Shown here piece after piece: positions 16,237 through 23,784 of a stretch of DNA of 47,379 bases (positions are counted from its first letter, which is position 1; each line of letters begins with the position of its first letter). This DNA comes from Nocardia vermiculata NBRC 100427 (GTDB lineage Bacteria; Actinomycetota; Actinomycetes; Mycobacteriales; Mycobacteriaceae). Both the position numbers and the translations under genes were made by a program. The stretch lies in NCBI RefSeq assembly GCF_001613265.1, contig NZ_BDCA01000026.1:1-47379 (forward strand), in the 5' to 3' direction. Below the pieces are notes generated by a model. That model was given only the letters and a program-made list of their open reading frames with translations, was not told the origin of the DNA and did no database searches.

Positions 16237-17712
16237 ATGACGCGAACCGTTGCGGATCCCGGCCCGGCGGCTCGGGCTGCGATCGAGAGCGTGCCCACCG
16301 GGCTGTTCATCGGTGGAAAGTGGCGCGAAACCGACGCCCGGCTCACGGTTGCGGACCCGGCGACAGGGGAGGCGCTGTGCACCGTCTCCGATGCCACGGC
16401 CGAAGACGGCCTGGATGCGCTGGCCGCCGCCGCGCAGGCGCAGTCGGAGTGGGCGGCGACCCCGCCGCGGGCGCGCTCGGAGATTCTCGTGCGCGCCCAC
16501 CGCGCACTGCTCGACGACGCCGAACGGCTCGCCCTCGTCGCCACCAGCGAGATGGGTAAACCGCTCGCGGAGGCGCGTGGCGAGATCGCCTATGCCGCCG
16601 AATTCTTTCGCTGGTTCGCGGAGGAGGCGGTGCGCTTGGACGGCGGTTATATGCCGGCTCCCGCCGGTGGCTCCCGATTCCTGGTCACCCGTCAGCCGGT
16701 CGGCCCGAGTCTGCTGATCACGCCGTGGAACTTCCCGATGGCGATGGCGACCCGCAAGATCGGCCCCGCGCTCGCTGCCGGGTGCACCTGTGTCGTCAAG
16801 CCCGCCGAGCAGACCCCGCTGTGCACGCTGGCGCTCGCCGAGATCCTGCGCACCGCCGGGGTCCCCGACGGTGTGGTCAATGTGGTGACGACGTCGGATC
16901 CCGGTGCGGTGACCGGTCCGATGATCGCCGACCCGCGCTCGCGCAAGCTCTCGTTCACCGGCTCCACGGCCGTCGGCAAGCTCCTGCTCGAACAGTGCGC
17001 GACGACGGTGATGCGCACCTCGATGGAGCTTGGCGGTAACGCGCCGCTCATCGTCTTCGACGACGCCGATCTCGACACCGCCGTCGAGGGCGCGCTGGCC
17101 GCCAAGATGCGCAATATCGGCCAGGCCTGCACCGCGGCCAACCGGATCTACGTGCAGCGCGGGATCGCCGCGGAGTTCACTCGCCGCTTCACCGAGCGCA
17201 TGGCGGCCCTGCCGATGGGCCCCGGCACCACCGACGGCGTGGTGGTCGGTCCGCTGATCGACGAGGCCGCGGTCGCGAAGGTGACCGACCTGGTGGCCGA
17301 CGCGCGCCGGCGTGGAGCGACGGTCCGGCTCGGCGGGGAGGTCTCCGACGGTCCCGGAAACTTCTACCCGGCGACCGTGCTGACCGGTGTGCCCGAGGAT
17401 GCGGCGATGTTCGCTACCGAGATCTTCGGCCCGGTCGCCGGTATCGCGGAGTTCGACACCGAGGAGGAGGTCGTGGCGCGGGCCAATAACACTCCCTACG
17501 GTCTGGTTTCCTACCTTTTCACCGAGAATCTGCGCCGCGGCCTGCGCGTCGCCGAGGCCCTGGACACCGGCATGGTCGGCCTCAACCAGGGCGTGGTGTC
17601 GAATCCGGCGGCCCCGTTCGGCGGGGTGAAGGAATCGGGTCTCGGTCGCGAGGGCGGGCTCACCGGAATCGACGAGTTCCTGGAGGCCAAGTACATCGGT
17701 GTGGCACTGTGA
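16237..17712 (+). CDS. NAD(P)-dependent aldehyde dehydrogenase (succinate-semialdehyde type)
   Basis: Aldehyde dehydrogenase of about 491 residues. It has the cofactor-binding LLITPWNFPMAMATRKIGPALAAGC and KLSFTGSTAVGK, the general-base Glu in MELGGNAP, the nucleophile Cys in RNIGQACTAANRIYV and the C-terminal PFGGVKESGLGREGG. The overall pattern is GabD-like, so it probably oxidises succinate semialdehyde or a similar omega-aldehyde made by the divergent transaminase. ATG 16237 has GAGGAG 6 bases upstream and is preferred to GTG 16234. Its stop overlaps the start of the next gene (TGATG), so the pair is translationally coupled. Confidence 0.94.
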   Translation: MTRTVADPGPAARAAIESVPTGLFIGGKWRETDARLTVADPATGEALCTVSDATAEDGLDALAAAAQAQSEWAATPPRARSEILVRAHRALLDDAERLALVATSEMGKPLAEARGEIAYAAEFFRWFAEEAVRLDGGYMPAPAGGSRFLVTRQPVGPSLLITPWNFPMAMATRKIGPALAAGCTCVVKPAEQTPLCTLALAEILRTAGVPDGVVNVVTTSDPGAVTGPMIADPRSRKLSFTGSTAVGKLLLEQCATTVMRTSMELGGNAPLIVFDDADLDTAVEGALAAKMRNIGQACTAANRIYVQRGIAAEFTRRFTERMAALPMGPGTTDGVVVGPLIDEAAVAKVTDLVADARRRGATVRLGGEVSDGPGNFYPATVLTGVPEDAAMFATEIFGPVAGIAEFDTEEEVVARANNTPYGLVSYLFTENLRRGLRVAEALDTGMVGLNQGVVSNPAAPFGGVKESGLGREGGLTGIDEFLEAKYIGVAL

Positions 17713-18782
17713 TGCCGATGTATCGCATAGCCACCATCCCCGGAGACGGTATCGGCGTCGATGTGACCATCGAGGCGGTGAAGGTCCTCGATGCGGTGCT
17801 ACCCGGTATCGCCTGGACCGAATTCGACTGGTCGTGTGAACAGTATCTGCGTACCGGTGCCATGATGCCCGCCGACGGTCCGGAGCAGCTGGCCGCCTTC
17901 GACGCGATCCTGCTCGGCGCTGTCGGATTTCCCGGTGTCGCCGACCATATTTCGCTGTGGGGCCTGCTGATTCCGTTGCGCCGCGCCTTCGCGCAATATG
18001 TGAATCTGCGTCCGGTGCGGCTGCTGCCGGGCACGGTATCCGCGCTGCGTGACCGGACCGCCGCGGATCTGGACATCCTCATCGTCCGCGAGAATTCCGA
18101 GGGTGAGTATTCCGAGATCGGCGGCACGCACAATCCGGGCCGTCCGGACGAATTCGTGGTCCAGGAATCGATTTTCACTCGCACCGGCTGCGAACGCATC
18201 ATCCGCTACGCGTTCGAGCAGGCTCGCCGGCGTGGCGGGAAGCTGTGTTCGGCCACCAAGTCCAATGGTCTGATCCACTCGATGCCCTACTGGGACAGTG
18301 TCTTCGACCGCATCGCCGCCGAGTACCCGGAGGTCGAGACTCGGCAGATGCACGTGGACGCGCTGGCCGCGGAAATCGTGCTGCATCCGGACCGGCTGGA
18401 TGTGATCGTGGGCTCGAATCTGTTCGGCGACATCCTCTCCGACCTCGCCGCCGCCGTCACCGGTGGGCTGGGGCTGGCGCCCTCGGGCAATATCAATCCC
18501 GCGGGCGAGAGCCCGTCGATGTTCGAGGCGGTGCACGGCAGCGCTCCCGATATCGCCGGACAGGGGATCGCCGATCCGGTCGCGCAGATTCTCGCCGGCG
18601 CGATGATGCTCGAGCATCTGGGGGAGGGGGCCGCGGCCGCGGCGGTCGACCGTGCGGTCTGCGAGGTGCTGGCCGAGGGGGTGACCCTCACTCCCGACCT
18701 CGGTGGCACCGCGACCACCGCCGAACTCGGTTCCGCGATCGCGGACCGGGCCGCGAAGCTGGTGGCGGACCGGGCCGGGTAG
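17712..18782 (+). CDS. Tartrate / D-malate dehydrogenase-like beta-decarboxylating dehydrogenase
   Basis: Member of the isocitrate/isopropylmalate dehydrogenase superfamily, about 356 residues. It begins MYRIATIPGDGIGVDV, followed by the substrate Arg-rich YVNLRPVRLLPG, IVRENSEGEYSEIGG, catalytic SATKSNGL, the metal Asp in VGSNLFGDILSDLAAAVTGGLGLAPSGNI, and the cofactor-binding VHGSAPDIAGQGIADP. The ISLWGLLIPLRRAFAQY stretch is typical of the tartrate/D-malate (TtuC/DmlA) branch. It probably oxidises and decarboxylates D-malate, tartrate or a related 2-hydroxy-diacid. ATG 17712 overlaps the preceding stop; GTG 17709 and ATG 17718 are alternatives. It ends the island and converges on sirR. Confidence 0.92.
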   Translation: MPMYRIATIPGDGIGVDVTIEAVKVLDAVLPGIAWTEFDWSCEQYLRTGAMMPADGPEQLAAFDAILLGAVGFPGVADHISLWGLLIPLRRAFAQYVNLRPVRLLPGTVSALRDRTAADLDILIVRENSEGEYSEIGGTHNPGRPDEFVVQESIFTRTGCERIIRYAFEQARRRGGKLCSATKSNGLIHSMPYWDSVFDRIAAEYPEVETRQMHVDALAAEIVLHPDRLDVIVGSNLFGDILSDLAAAVTGGLGLAPSGNINPAGESPSMFEAVHGSAPDIAGQGIADPVAQILAGAMMLEHLGEGAAAAAVDRAVCEVLAEGVTLTPDLGGTATTAELGSAIADRAAKLVADRAG

Positions 18783-18820
18783 CAGGCGGCGGATCGGTGC
18801 GGAGAACGGCCGGGGCCGGC

Positions 18821-19582
18821 TCAGGTGGTCAGCCAGATTGCCTCTGCGGCAAGACTTCCCAGATCGAGGGTTTGTTCGCCGATCCGCACTGCGATGGTGC
18901 CGGCGAAGTCGCGCCGCTCCACCACGGTGATCACGGTGTCCAGGGCGATTCCGACCTCGTCGAAATACCGCAGCATCGCGGGATCGAAATCCGAGATACG
19001 GGCGACGCGGCCGCGTTGCCCGGCCTGGAAGTCGCTGAGCTGATGCGCTGGAGGCGTGGGCACCGCGCCGTCGACCGACGGAATGGGGTCGCCGTGTGGA
19101 TCGCGGTCGGGGTGGCCGAGTTTGGCGTCGATGCGCTCGATGAGGGTTTCCGAGACCGCGTGCTCGAGGATCTCGGCCTCGTCGTGCACTTCGTCCCAGC
19201 CGTAGCCGAGCTCGTTGACCAGGAAGGTCTCGATCAGCCGGTGCCGTCGGACCATGGCGACGGCGGCGCGGCGGCCGTCCTCGGTGAGGGTGATCGCGCC
19301 GTAGCGGGCGTGTTCGACCAGCCCCTGATCGGAGAGTTTGCGTACCGCCTCCGACACGGTGGAAGCCGACACCCCGATGCGTTCGGCCAGCAGTTTGGTC
19401 GACACCTTCTCCTGCGACCACTCCTGCGCGCTCCAGATCACCTTCAGATAATCCTGAGCGACAGACGACAGCGAGACAGCCACATTCGCGCCGCTCCCGT
19501 CTGCGCCCACACCGGGAGCCGGCGGCGCCGCGTTGGGCTCCGCCAACTCACGTCGAGTCGCGACATCACGTTTTCCGGGCAC
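18821..19582 (-). CDS. sirR: DtxR/MntR-type metal-dependent repressor (SirR)
   Basis: This 253-residue regulator corresponds to Rv2788 (SirR). It has an N-terminal winged helix (SVAQDYLKVIWSAQEW, LLAERIGVSASTVSEAVRKLSDQGLVEHARYGAITLTEDG), the DtxR metal and dimer domain (RRHRLIETFLVNELGYGWDEVHDEAEILEHAVSETL with Glu/His ligands) and a C-terminal FeoA/SH3-like domain (QRGRVARISDFDPAMLRYFDEVGI). Such proteins repress metal uptake when Mn or Fe is bound. GTG 19582 is chosen because TAAGCT (19594-19589) ends 6 bases before it, the spacing of a leaderless start. GTG 19483 would drop an Ala/Pro-rich leader. It faces ribF across a repeat-containing region. Confidence 0.93.
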   Translation of the reverse strand: MPGKRDVATRRELAEPNAAPPAPGVGADGSGANVAVSLSSVAQDYLKVIWSAQEWSQEKVSTKLLAERIGVSASTVSEAVRKLSDQGLVEHARYGAITLTEDGRRAAVAMVRRHRLIETFLVNELGYGWDEVHDEAEILEHAVSETLIERIDAKLGHPDRDPHGDPIPSVDGAVPTPPAHQLSDFQAGQRGRVARISDFDPAMLRYFDEVGIALDTVITVVERRDFAGTIAVRIGEQTLDLGSLAAEAIWLTT

Positions 19583-19593
19583 GTATCGAGCTT

Positions 19594-19707
19594 AGCGGTG
19601 GGAGCGACGCGGCTGGAGGAGGCAGCCTGCGTTACCACGGAGGCCGCCGCGGACACCGCCGTCGGGTACAGCGGTGGGAGCGACGCGGCCGGAGGAGGCA
19701 GCCTGCG
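19594..19707. repeat. Two copies of a 38-bp direct repeat between sirR and ribF
   Basis: Bases 19594-19631 and 19670-19707 are identical except for one T/C difference. Each begins AGCGGTGGGAGCGACGCGG and ends GGAGGAGGCAGCCTGCG. The period is 76 bases. The copies fill the space between the divergent sirR and ribF promoters; copy 1 starts at the last base of the sirR -10 box, and copy 2 ends 19 bases before the ribF -10 box. They could be regulator sites or a small duplication. Confidence 0.85.
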
Positions 19708-19726
19708 GTTCGTCAGCGCGCTTGCG

Positions 19727-19732
19727 TAGGCT
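19727..19732 (+). promoter_or_regulatory. -10 box of ribF
   Basis: TAGGCT (19727-19732) ends 7 bases before the GTG 19740, so transcription should begin at or next to the start codon. No Shine-Dalgarno sequence is present, which supports a leaderless ribF message. Confidence 0.55.
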
Positions 19733-19739
19733 TCCGGGT

Positions 19740-20699
19740 GTGCAGAGATGGCGAAGTCTCGAGGAAATGCCACCGGACTGGGGTCGGTGCGTGCTCACCA
19801 TCGGCGTGTTCGACGGTGTCCATCGCGGTCACGCTCAGTTGATCAGCCGTGCGGTGAAATCCGCTGCGGTGCGCGGTGTTCCCTCTGTGCTGATGACCTT
19901 CGATCCGCATCCGATGGAGGTGATCCGCCCGGGGTCGCATCCGGCGCAGCTCACCACGCTGCCCCGGCGTGCGGATCTGGTCGAGGAGCTCGGTGTCGAC
20001 GTGTTCTGCGTGATGCCGTTCACCCAGGACTTCATGAAGTTGTCGCCCGATCGCTACGTGCACGATCTGCTGGTGGAGAAGTTGCATGTCGCCGAGGTCG
20101 TCATCGGTGACAATTTCACGTTCGGTAAGAAGGCCGCCGGCACTGTGGACACGATGCGCGAGCTGGGTGGCAAGTTCGGTTTCGAGGTGGACGGGGTGAC
20201 CCTGGTCGGTGAACACGCCGTCACCTTCTCCTCCACCTATATCCGTGCCTGTGTCGATGCCGGCGATATGGCTGCCGCGGCCGATGCTCTGGGCCGCCCG
20301 CACCGGGTCGAGGGGGTGGTGGTGCACGGTGACGGCCGTGGTCGTGAGCTCGGCTTCCCGACCGCCAATGTGGCGCCGCCGATGCATGCGGCGATTCCCG
20401 CCGACGGCGTGTATGCCGCCTGGTTCACCGTCCTGACTACCGACGAGGCGGGTCTGACCCGGCCGGGGCAGCGCGCGATGGCCGCGGTCTCGGTGGGTAC
20501 CAATCCCACGTTCTCCGGTCGGGCCCGCACCGTGGAGGCGTTCGTCCTCGATACCGACATCGATCTGTACGGCCAGCACGTGGCGGTCGATTTCGTGCAG
20601 CATCTGCGTGGGATGCTCCGTTTCGATTCGGTCGAGGAGCTGGTGGCCGAGATGAACAACGATGTCACCCGTACCCGGGAGATCCTCGCTGCCGGCTGA
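19740..20699 (+). CDS. ribF: Bifunctional riboflavin kinase / FAD synthetase
   Basis: RibF phosphorylates riboflavin to FMN and adenylates FMN to FAD. The 319-residue protein has the N-terminal FAD synthetase nucleotidyltransferase motif LTIGVFDGVHRGHAQLI and VIGDNFTFGKKAAGT, then EHAVTFSSTYIRACVDAGD. The C-terminal riboflavin kinase motif is GRGRELGFPTANV with SVGTNPTF and VEAFVLD. GTG 19740 (MQRWRSLEE...) agrees with the start of mycobacterial RibF and with the leaderless promoter just upstream. Earlier in-frame starts lie inside the 38-bp repeat. Confidence 0.97.
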   Translation: MQRWRSLEEMPPDWGRCVLTIGVFDGVHRGHAQLISRAVKSAAVRGVPSVLMTFDPHPMEVIRPGSHPAQLTTLPRRADLVEELGVDVFCVMPFTQDFMKLSPDRYVHDLLVEKLHVAEVVIGDNFTFGKKAAGTVDTMRELGGKFGFEVDGVTLVGEHAVTFSSTYIRACVDAGDMAAAADALGRPHRVEGVVVHGDGRGRELGFPTANVAPPMHAAIPADGVYAAWFTVLTTDEAGLTRPGQRAMAAVSVGTNPTFSGRARTVEAFVLDTDIDLYGQHVAVDFVQHLRGMLRFDSVEELVAEMNNDVTRTREILAAG

Positions 20700-20720
20700 G
20701 TCTCGGCGCGCGGGGGCGGA

Positions 20721-20750
20721 TTGGGGCTGGTGAGTGGGGTCCGGTAGGGT
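20721..20750 (+). promoter_or_regulatory. Probable rpsO promoter
   Basis: TTGGGG (20721-20726), 18 bases, TAGGGT (20745-20750) lies between ribF and rpsO, giving a leader of about 85 bases before the rpsO GTG. Moderate match only. Confidence 0.45.
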
Positions 20751-20840
20751 GGCTCGTCGGGTTTGCTGCGGTTCGCGGTGGCGCCCGCCCGGATTTTCCG
20801 GGTCCTTCGAGCGCGGACTGAAATATCAAGGAGTGAATTC

Positions 20841-21110
20841 GTGGCTCTGACCACCGAGCAGAAGAAGGCGATCCTCGCCGAGTACGGCGTGCACGAGACG
20901 GACACCGGTTCCCCGGAGGCCCAGATCGCCATGCTGACCAAGCGGATCTCGGATATCACCGAGCATCTCAAGCAGCACAAGCACGATCATCACACCCGCC
21001 ACGGCCTGATGCTGCTCATCGGCCGTCGCCGTCGCCTGTCGAAGTACTTGCAGGCCAAGGACATCACCCGGTACCGCACCCTGATCGAGCGGCTCGGGCT
21101 GCGTCGTTGA
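20841..21110 (+). CDS. rpsO: 30S ribosomal protein S15
   Basis: S15 binds the central domain of 16S rRNA early in 30S assembly. The 89-residue length is standard. The protein runs ALTTEQKKAILAEYGVHETDTGSPEAQIAML, then HLKQHKHDHHTRHGLMLLIGRRRRLSKYL with the rRNA-binding His/Arg residues, ending YRTLIERLGLRR. GTG 20841 has AAGGAG about 8 bases upstream. The longer upstream frame from 20763 has no homology to S15. Order ribF-rpsO-pnp is conserved in actinobacteria. Confidence 0.98.
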   Translation: MALTTEQKKAILAEYGVHETDTGSPEAQIAMLTKRISDITEHLKQHKHDHHTRHGLMLLIGRRRRLSKYLQAKDITRYRTLIERLGLRR

Positions 21111-21172
21111 TCTGTTCACGCCGGTACGGACGTGAGCGAGACGCGCTGACATTCGCAGGTAGCTGACGCGAT

Positions 21173-21205
21173 GCCGACGGGGAGGCATAGACTCTCCCCG
21201 TCGGC
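21173..21205 (+). terminator. 12-bp hairpin between rpsO and pnp
   Basis: GCCGACGGGGAG (21173-21184) pairs perfectly with CTCCCCGTCGGC (21194-21205) around a 9-base loop and is followed by TTGTCGT. It may terminate rpsO or, as in Streptomyces rpsO-pnp, be a processed intergenic hairpin. The whole 21111-21491 stretch has no gene. Confidence 0.7.
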
Positions 21206-21436
21206 TTGTCGTATATCGGCACCGCACCAGCCGTATGCACCCGCACGCGTGGCGTCGGTCTTCGGTAGTGGCCTTTCGGCGAGCGCCGGCGGGCTTCGAT
21301 CGTTGACCGCCTCCGCGTCGCCGGTTCCACGGGGGATCGGCCGGGTGTGCGCCGCAGCAGCCAGGAGGGCTGCCACGCGCCCGAGCCCGGGTACGGCTGA
21401 CCCTGTGCAGGGAAAACCGCAGCGCAGGGACACCCG

Positions 21437-21466
21437 CCGGATCGCGCCCAGCAGCGCTGGATCCGG
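21437..21466 (+). promoter_or_regulatory. Nested stem-loop in the pnp leader
   Basis: CCGGATC (21437-21443) pairs with GATCCGG (21460-21466), and inside it CCAGC pairs with GCTGG. It ends 25 bases before the pnp ATG, next to the weak ribosome site GAGAGG. In several bacteria a leader hairpin cut by RNase III mediates PNPase autoregulation. The same role here is inferred. Confidence 0.5.
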
Positions 21467-21491
21467 CAAGACGAGAGGTTGAGACAGAAAT

Positions 21492-23780
21492 ATGAGCGAA
21501 TCCCAGACCACTTCCGCCATCGAGGTCGAACCCGGTGTGTTCGAATCGGTGGCGCTGATCGACAACGGCACTTTCGGCACCCGCACGGTGCGTTTCGAGA
21601 CCGGGCGCCTGGCCAAGCAGGCCGCCGGCTCCGTGGTCGCGTACCTGGACGACGAGACCATGCTGCTGTCGGCCACCACGGCCGGTAAGCATCCCAAGGA
21701 CCAGTTCGACTTCTTCCCGCTGACGGTCGATGTCGAGGAGCGGATGTACGCCGCGGGCCGTATCCCCGGCTCGTTCTTCCGTCGTGAGGGCCGCCCCTCC
21801 ACCGACGCGATCCTGACCTGCCGCCTGATCGACCGTCCGCTGCGCCCGTCGTTCGTCGACGGTCTGCGCAACGAGATCCAGGTCGTCGTCACGGTGATGA
21901 GCCTGGACCCCAACGATCTGTACGACGTGGTCGCCATCAACGCGGCCTCGGCGTCCACGCAGATCTCCGGTCTGCCGTTCTCCGGCCCGGTCGGTGGCGT
22001 GCGCGTCGCGCTGATCAACGGCCAGTGGGTCGCGTTCCCGACTGTCGAGCAGCTCGAGGACGCGGTGTTCGACATGGTCGTCGCGGGCCGGGTCGTCGAA
22101 TCCGGTGACGTGGCCATCATGATGGTCGAGGCCGAGGCCACCGACAAGGTCCTCGCGCTGGTCGAGGACGGCGCGCAGGCGCCGACCGAAACCGTCGTGG
22201 CCGAGGGCCTCGAGGCCGCCAAGCCGTTCATCGCACGGCTGTGCAAGGCGCAGGCCGATCTGGCCACCCTGGCGGCCAAGCCGACCGAGGAGTTCCCGCT
22301 CTTCCCGCCGTACGCCGACGACGTGTACACCGCCGTCGAGGGCACCGCGAAGACCCCGCTGAACGAGGCGTTGTCGATCGCCGGCAAGCAGGAGCGCGAC
22401 GACCGCACCGACGAGATCAAGCTCGAGGTGCTCTCGGCGCTGGCCGAGGATTTCGAGGGCCGTGAGAAGGAGATCGGCGCGGCGTTCCGCTCGGTCACCA
22501 AGAAGCTGGTCCGCCAGCGCATCCTGGCCGACGGTTTCCGCATCGACGGTCGCGGCCTGGCCGATATCCGTGCTCTGTCCGCCGAGGTCGCGGTCGTGCC
22601 GCGGGCGCACGGCTCGGCGCTGTTCGAGCGTGGTGAGACCCAGATCCTGGGCGTCACCACCCTGGACATGGTGAAGATGGCGCAGCAGGTCGATTCGCTC
22701 GGCCCGGAGACCAGCAAGCGCTACATGCACCACTACAACTTCCCGCCGTTCTCCACCGGTGAGACGGGCCGCGTGGGTTCGCCCAAGCGTCGCGAGATCG
22801 GCCACGGTGCGCTCGCCGAGCGTGCGCTGGTGCCGGTGCTGCCCTCGCAGGAGGAGTTCCCCTACGCCATCCGCCAGGTGTCGGAGGCACTGGGGTCCAA
22901 CGGTTCGACCTCGATGGGGTCGGTCTGCGCCTCGACGCTGTCGCTGCTGAACGCCGGTGTGCCGCTGAAGGCCCCGGTCGCCGGTATCGCGATGGGTCTG
23001 GTGTCGGACACCGTCACCAACGACAAGGGTGAGCAGGAAGTCCGCTACGTCGCCCTGACCGACATCCTCGGTGCCGAGGACGCGTTCGGTGACATGGACT
23101 TCAAGGTTGCCGGTACCCGCGAATTCGTCACCGCGCTGCAGCTCGACACCAAGCTGGACGGTATCCCGTCCAAGGTGCTCGCCGGTGCGCTGAACCAGGC
23201 CAAGGATGCTCGCTACACCATCCTGGACGTGATGGCCGAGGCCATCGCCACCCCGGACGAGATGAGCCCCTACGCCCCGCGCGTCACCGCGATCAAGATC
23301 CCGGTCGACAAGATCGGCGAGGTCATCGGACCCAAGGGCAAGATGATCAACCAGATCACCGAGGACACCGGCGCCAACATCTCCATCGAGGACGACGGCA
23401 CCGTGTTCGTCGGCGCGACCGACGGCCCGTCGGCGCAGGCCGCGATCGACGCGATCAACGCCATCGCCAACCCGCAGCTGCCGAAGGTCGGCGAGCGTTT
23501 CCTGGGCACGGTCGTCAAGACCACCGCCTTCGGCGCGTTCGTGTCGCTGCTGCCGGGCCGCGACGGTCTGGTGCACATCTCGAAGCTGGGCAACGGCAAG
23601 CGGGTCGGCAAGGTCGAGGACGTGGTCAACGTCGGCGACAAGATCCGGGTCGAGATCGCCGATATCGACAACCGTGGCAAGATCTCGCTCGTCCCGGTGG
23701 TCGAAGAAGATACGGCGGAAGCACCCGCCGAGGCTGCGTCCGACGCACCCGCCGAGCAGGTTTCCGCCTCCGCCGAGTAG
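21492..23780 (+). CDS. pnp: Polyribonucleotide nucleotidyltransferase (PNPase)
   Basis: PNPase degrades RNA 3' to 5' by phosphorolysis and can add 3' tails. The 762-residue protein has two RNase PH domains with an alpha-helical linker (GRIPGSFFRREGRPSTDAIL in the first; FRIDGRGLADIRALS and SEALGSNGSTSMGSVCASTL in the second, the catalytic region). A KH domain (IPVDKIGEVIGPKGKMINQI) and an S1 domain (GTVVKTTAFGAFVSLLPGRDGLVHISKLG) follow, then an Ala/Glu-rich tail. ATG 21492 fits the family start; GAGAGG lies 13 bases upstream, so initiation may be weak. pepR begins 4 bases after the stop. Confidence 0.98.
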   Translation: MSESQTTSAIEVEPGVFESVALIDNGTFGTRTVRFETGRLAKQAAGSVVAYLDDETMLLSATTAGKHPKDQFDFFPLTVDVEERMYAAGRIPGSFFRREGRPSTDAILTCRLIDRPLRPSFVDGLRNEIQVVVTVMSLDPNDLYDVVAINAASASTQISGLPFSGPVGGVRVALINGQWVAFPTVEQLEDAVFDMVVAGRVVESGDVAIMMVEAEATDKVLALVEDGAQAPTETVVAEGLEAAKPFIARLCKAQADLATLAAKPTEEFPLFPPYADDVYTAVEGTAKTPLNEALSIAGKQERDDRTDEIKLEVLSALAEDFEGREKEIGAAFRSVTKKLVRQRILADGFRIDGRGLADIRALSAEVAVVPRAHGSALFERGETQILGVTTLDMVKMAQQVDSLGPETSKRYMHHYNFPPFSTGETGRVGSPKRREIGHGALAERALVPVLPSQEEFPYAIRQVSEALGSNGSTSMGSVCASTLSLLNAGVPLKAPVAGIAMGLVSDTVTNDKGEQEVRYVALTDILGAEDAFGDMDFKVAGTREFVTALQLDTKLDGIPSKVLAGALNQAKDARYTILDVMAEAIATPDEMSPYAPRVTAIKIPVDKIGEVIGPKGKMINQITEDTGANISIEDDGTVFVGATDGPSAQAAIDAINAIANPQLPKVGERFLGTVVKTTAFGAFVSLLPGRDGLVHISKLGNGKRVGKVEDVVNVGDKIRVEIADIDNRGKISLVPVVEEDTAEAPAEAASDAPAEQVSASAE

Positions 23781-23784
23781 ATAG

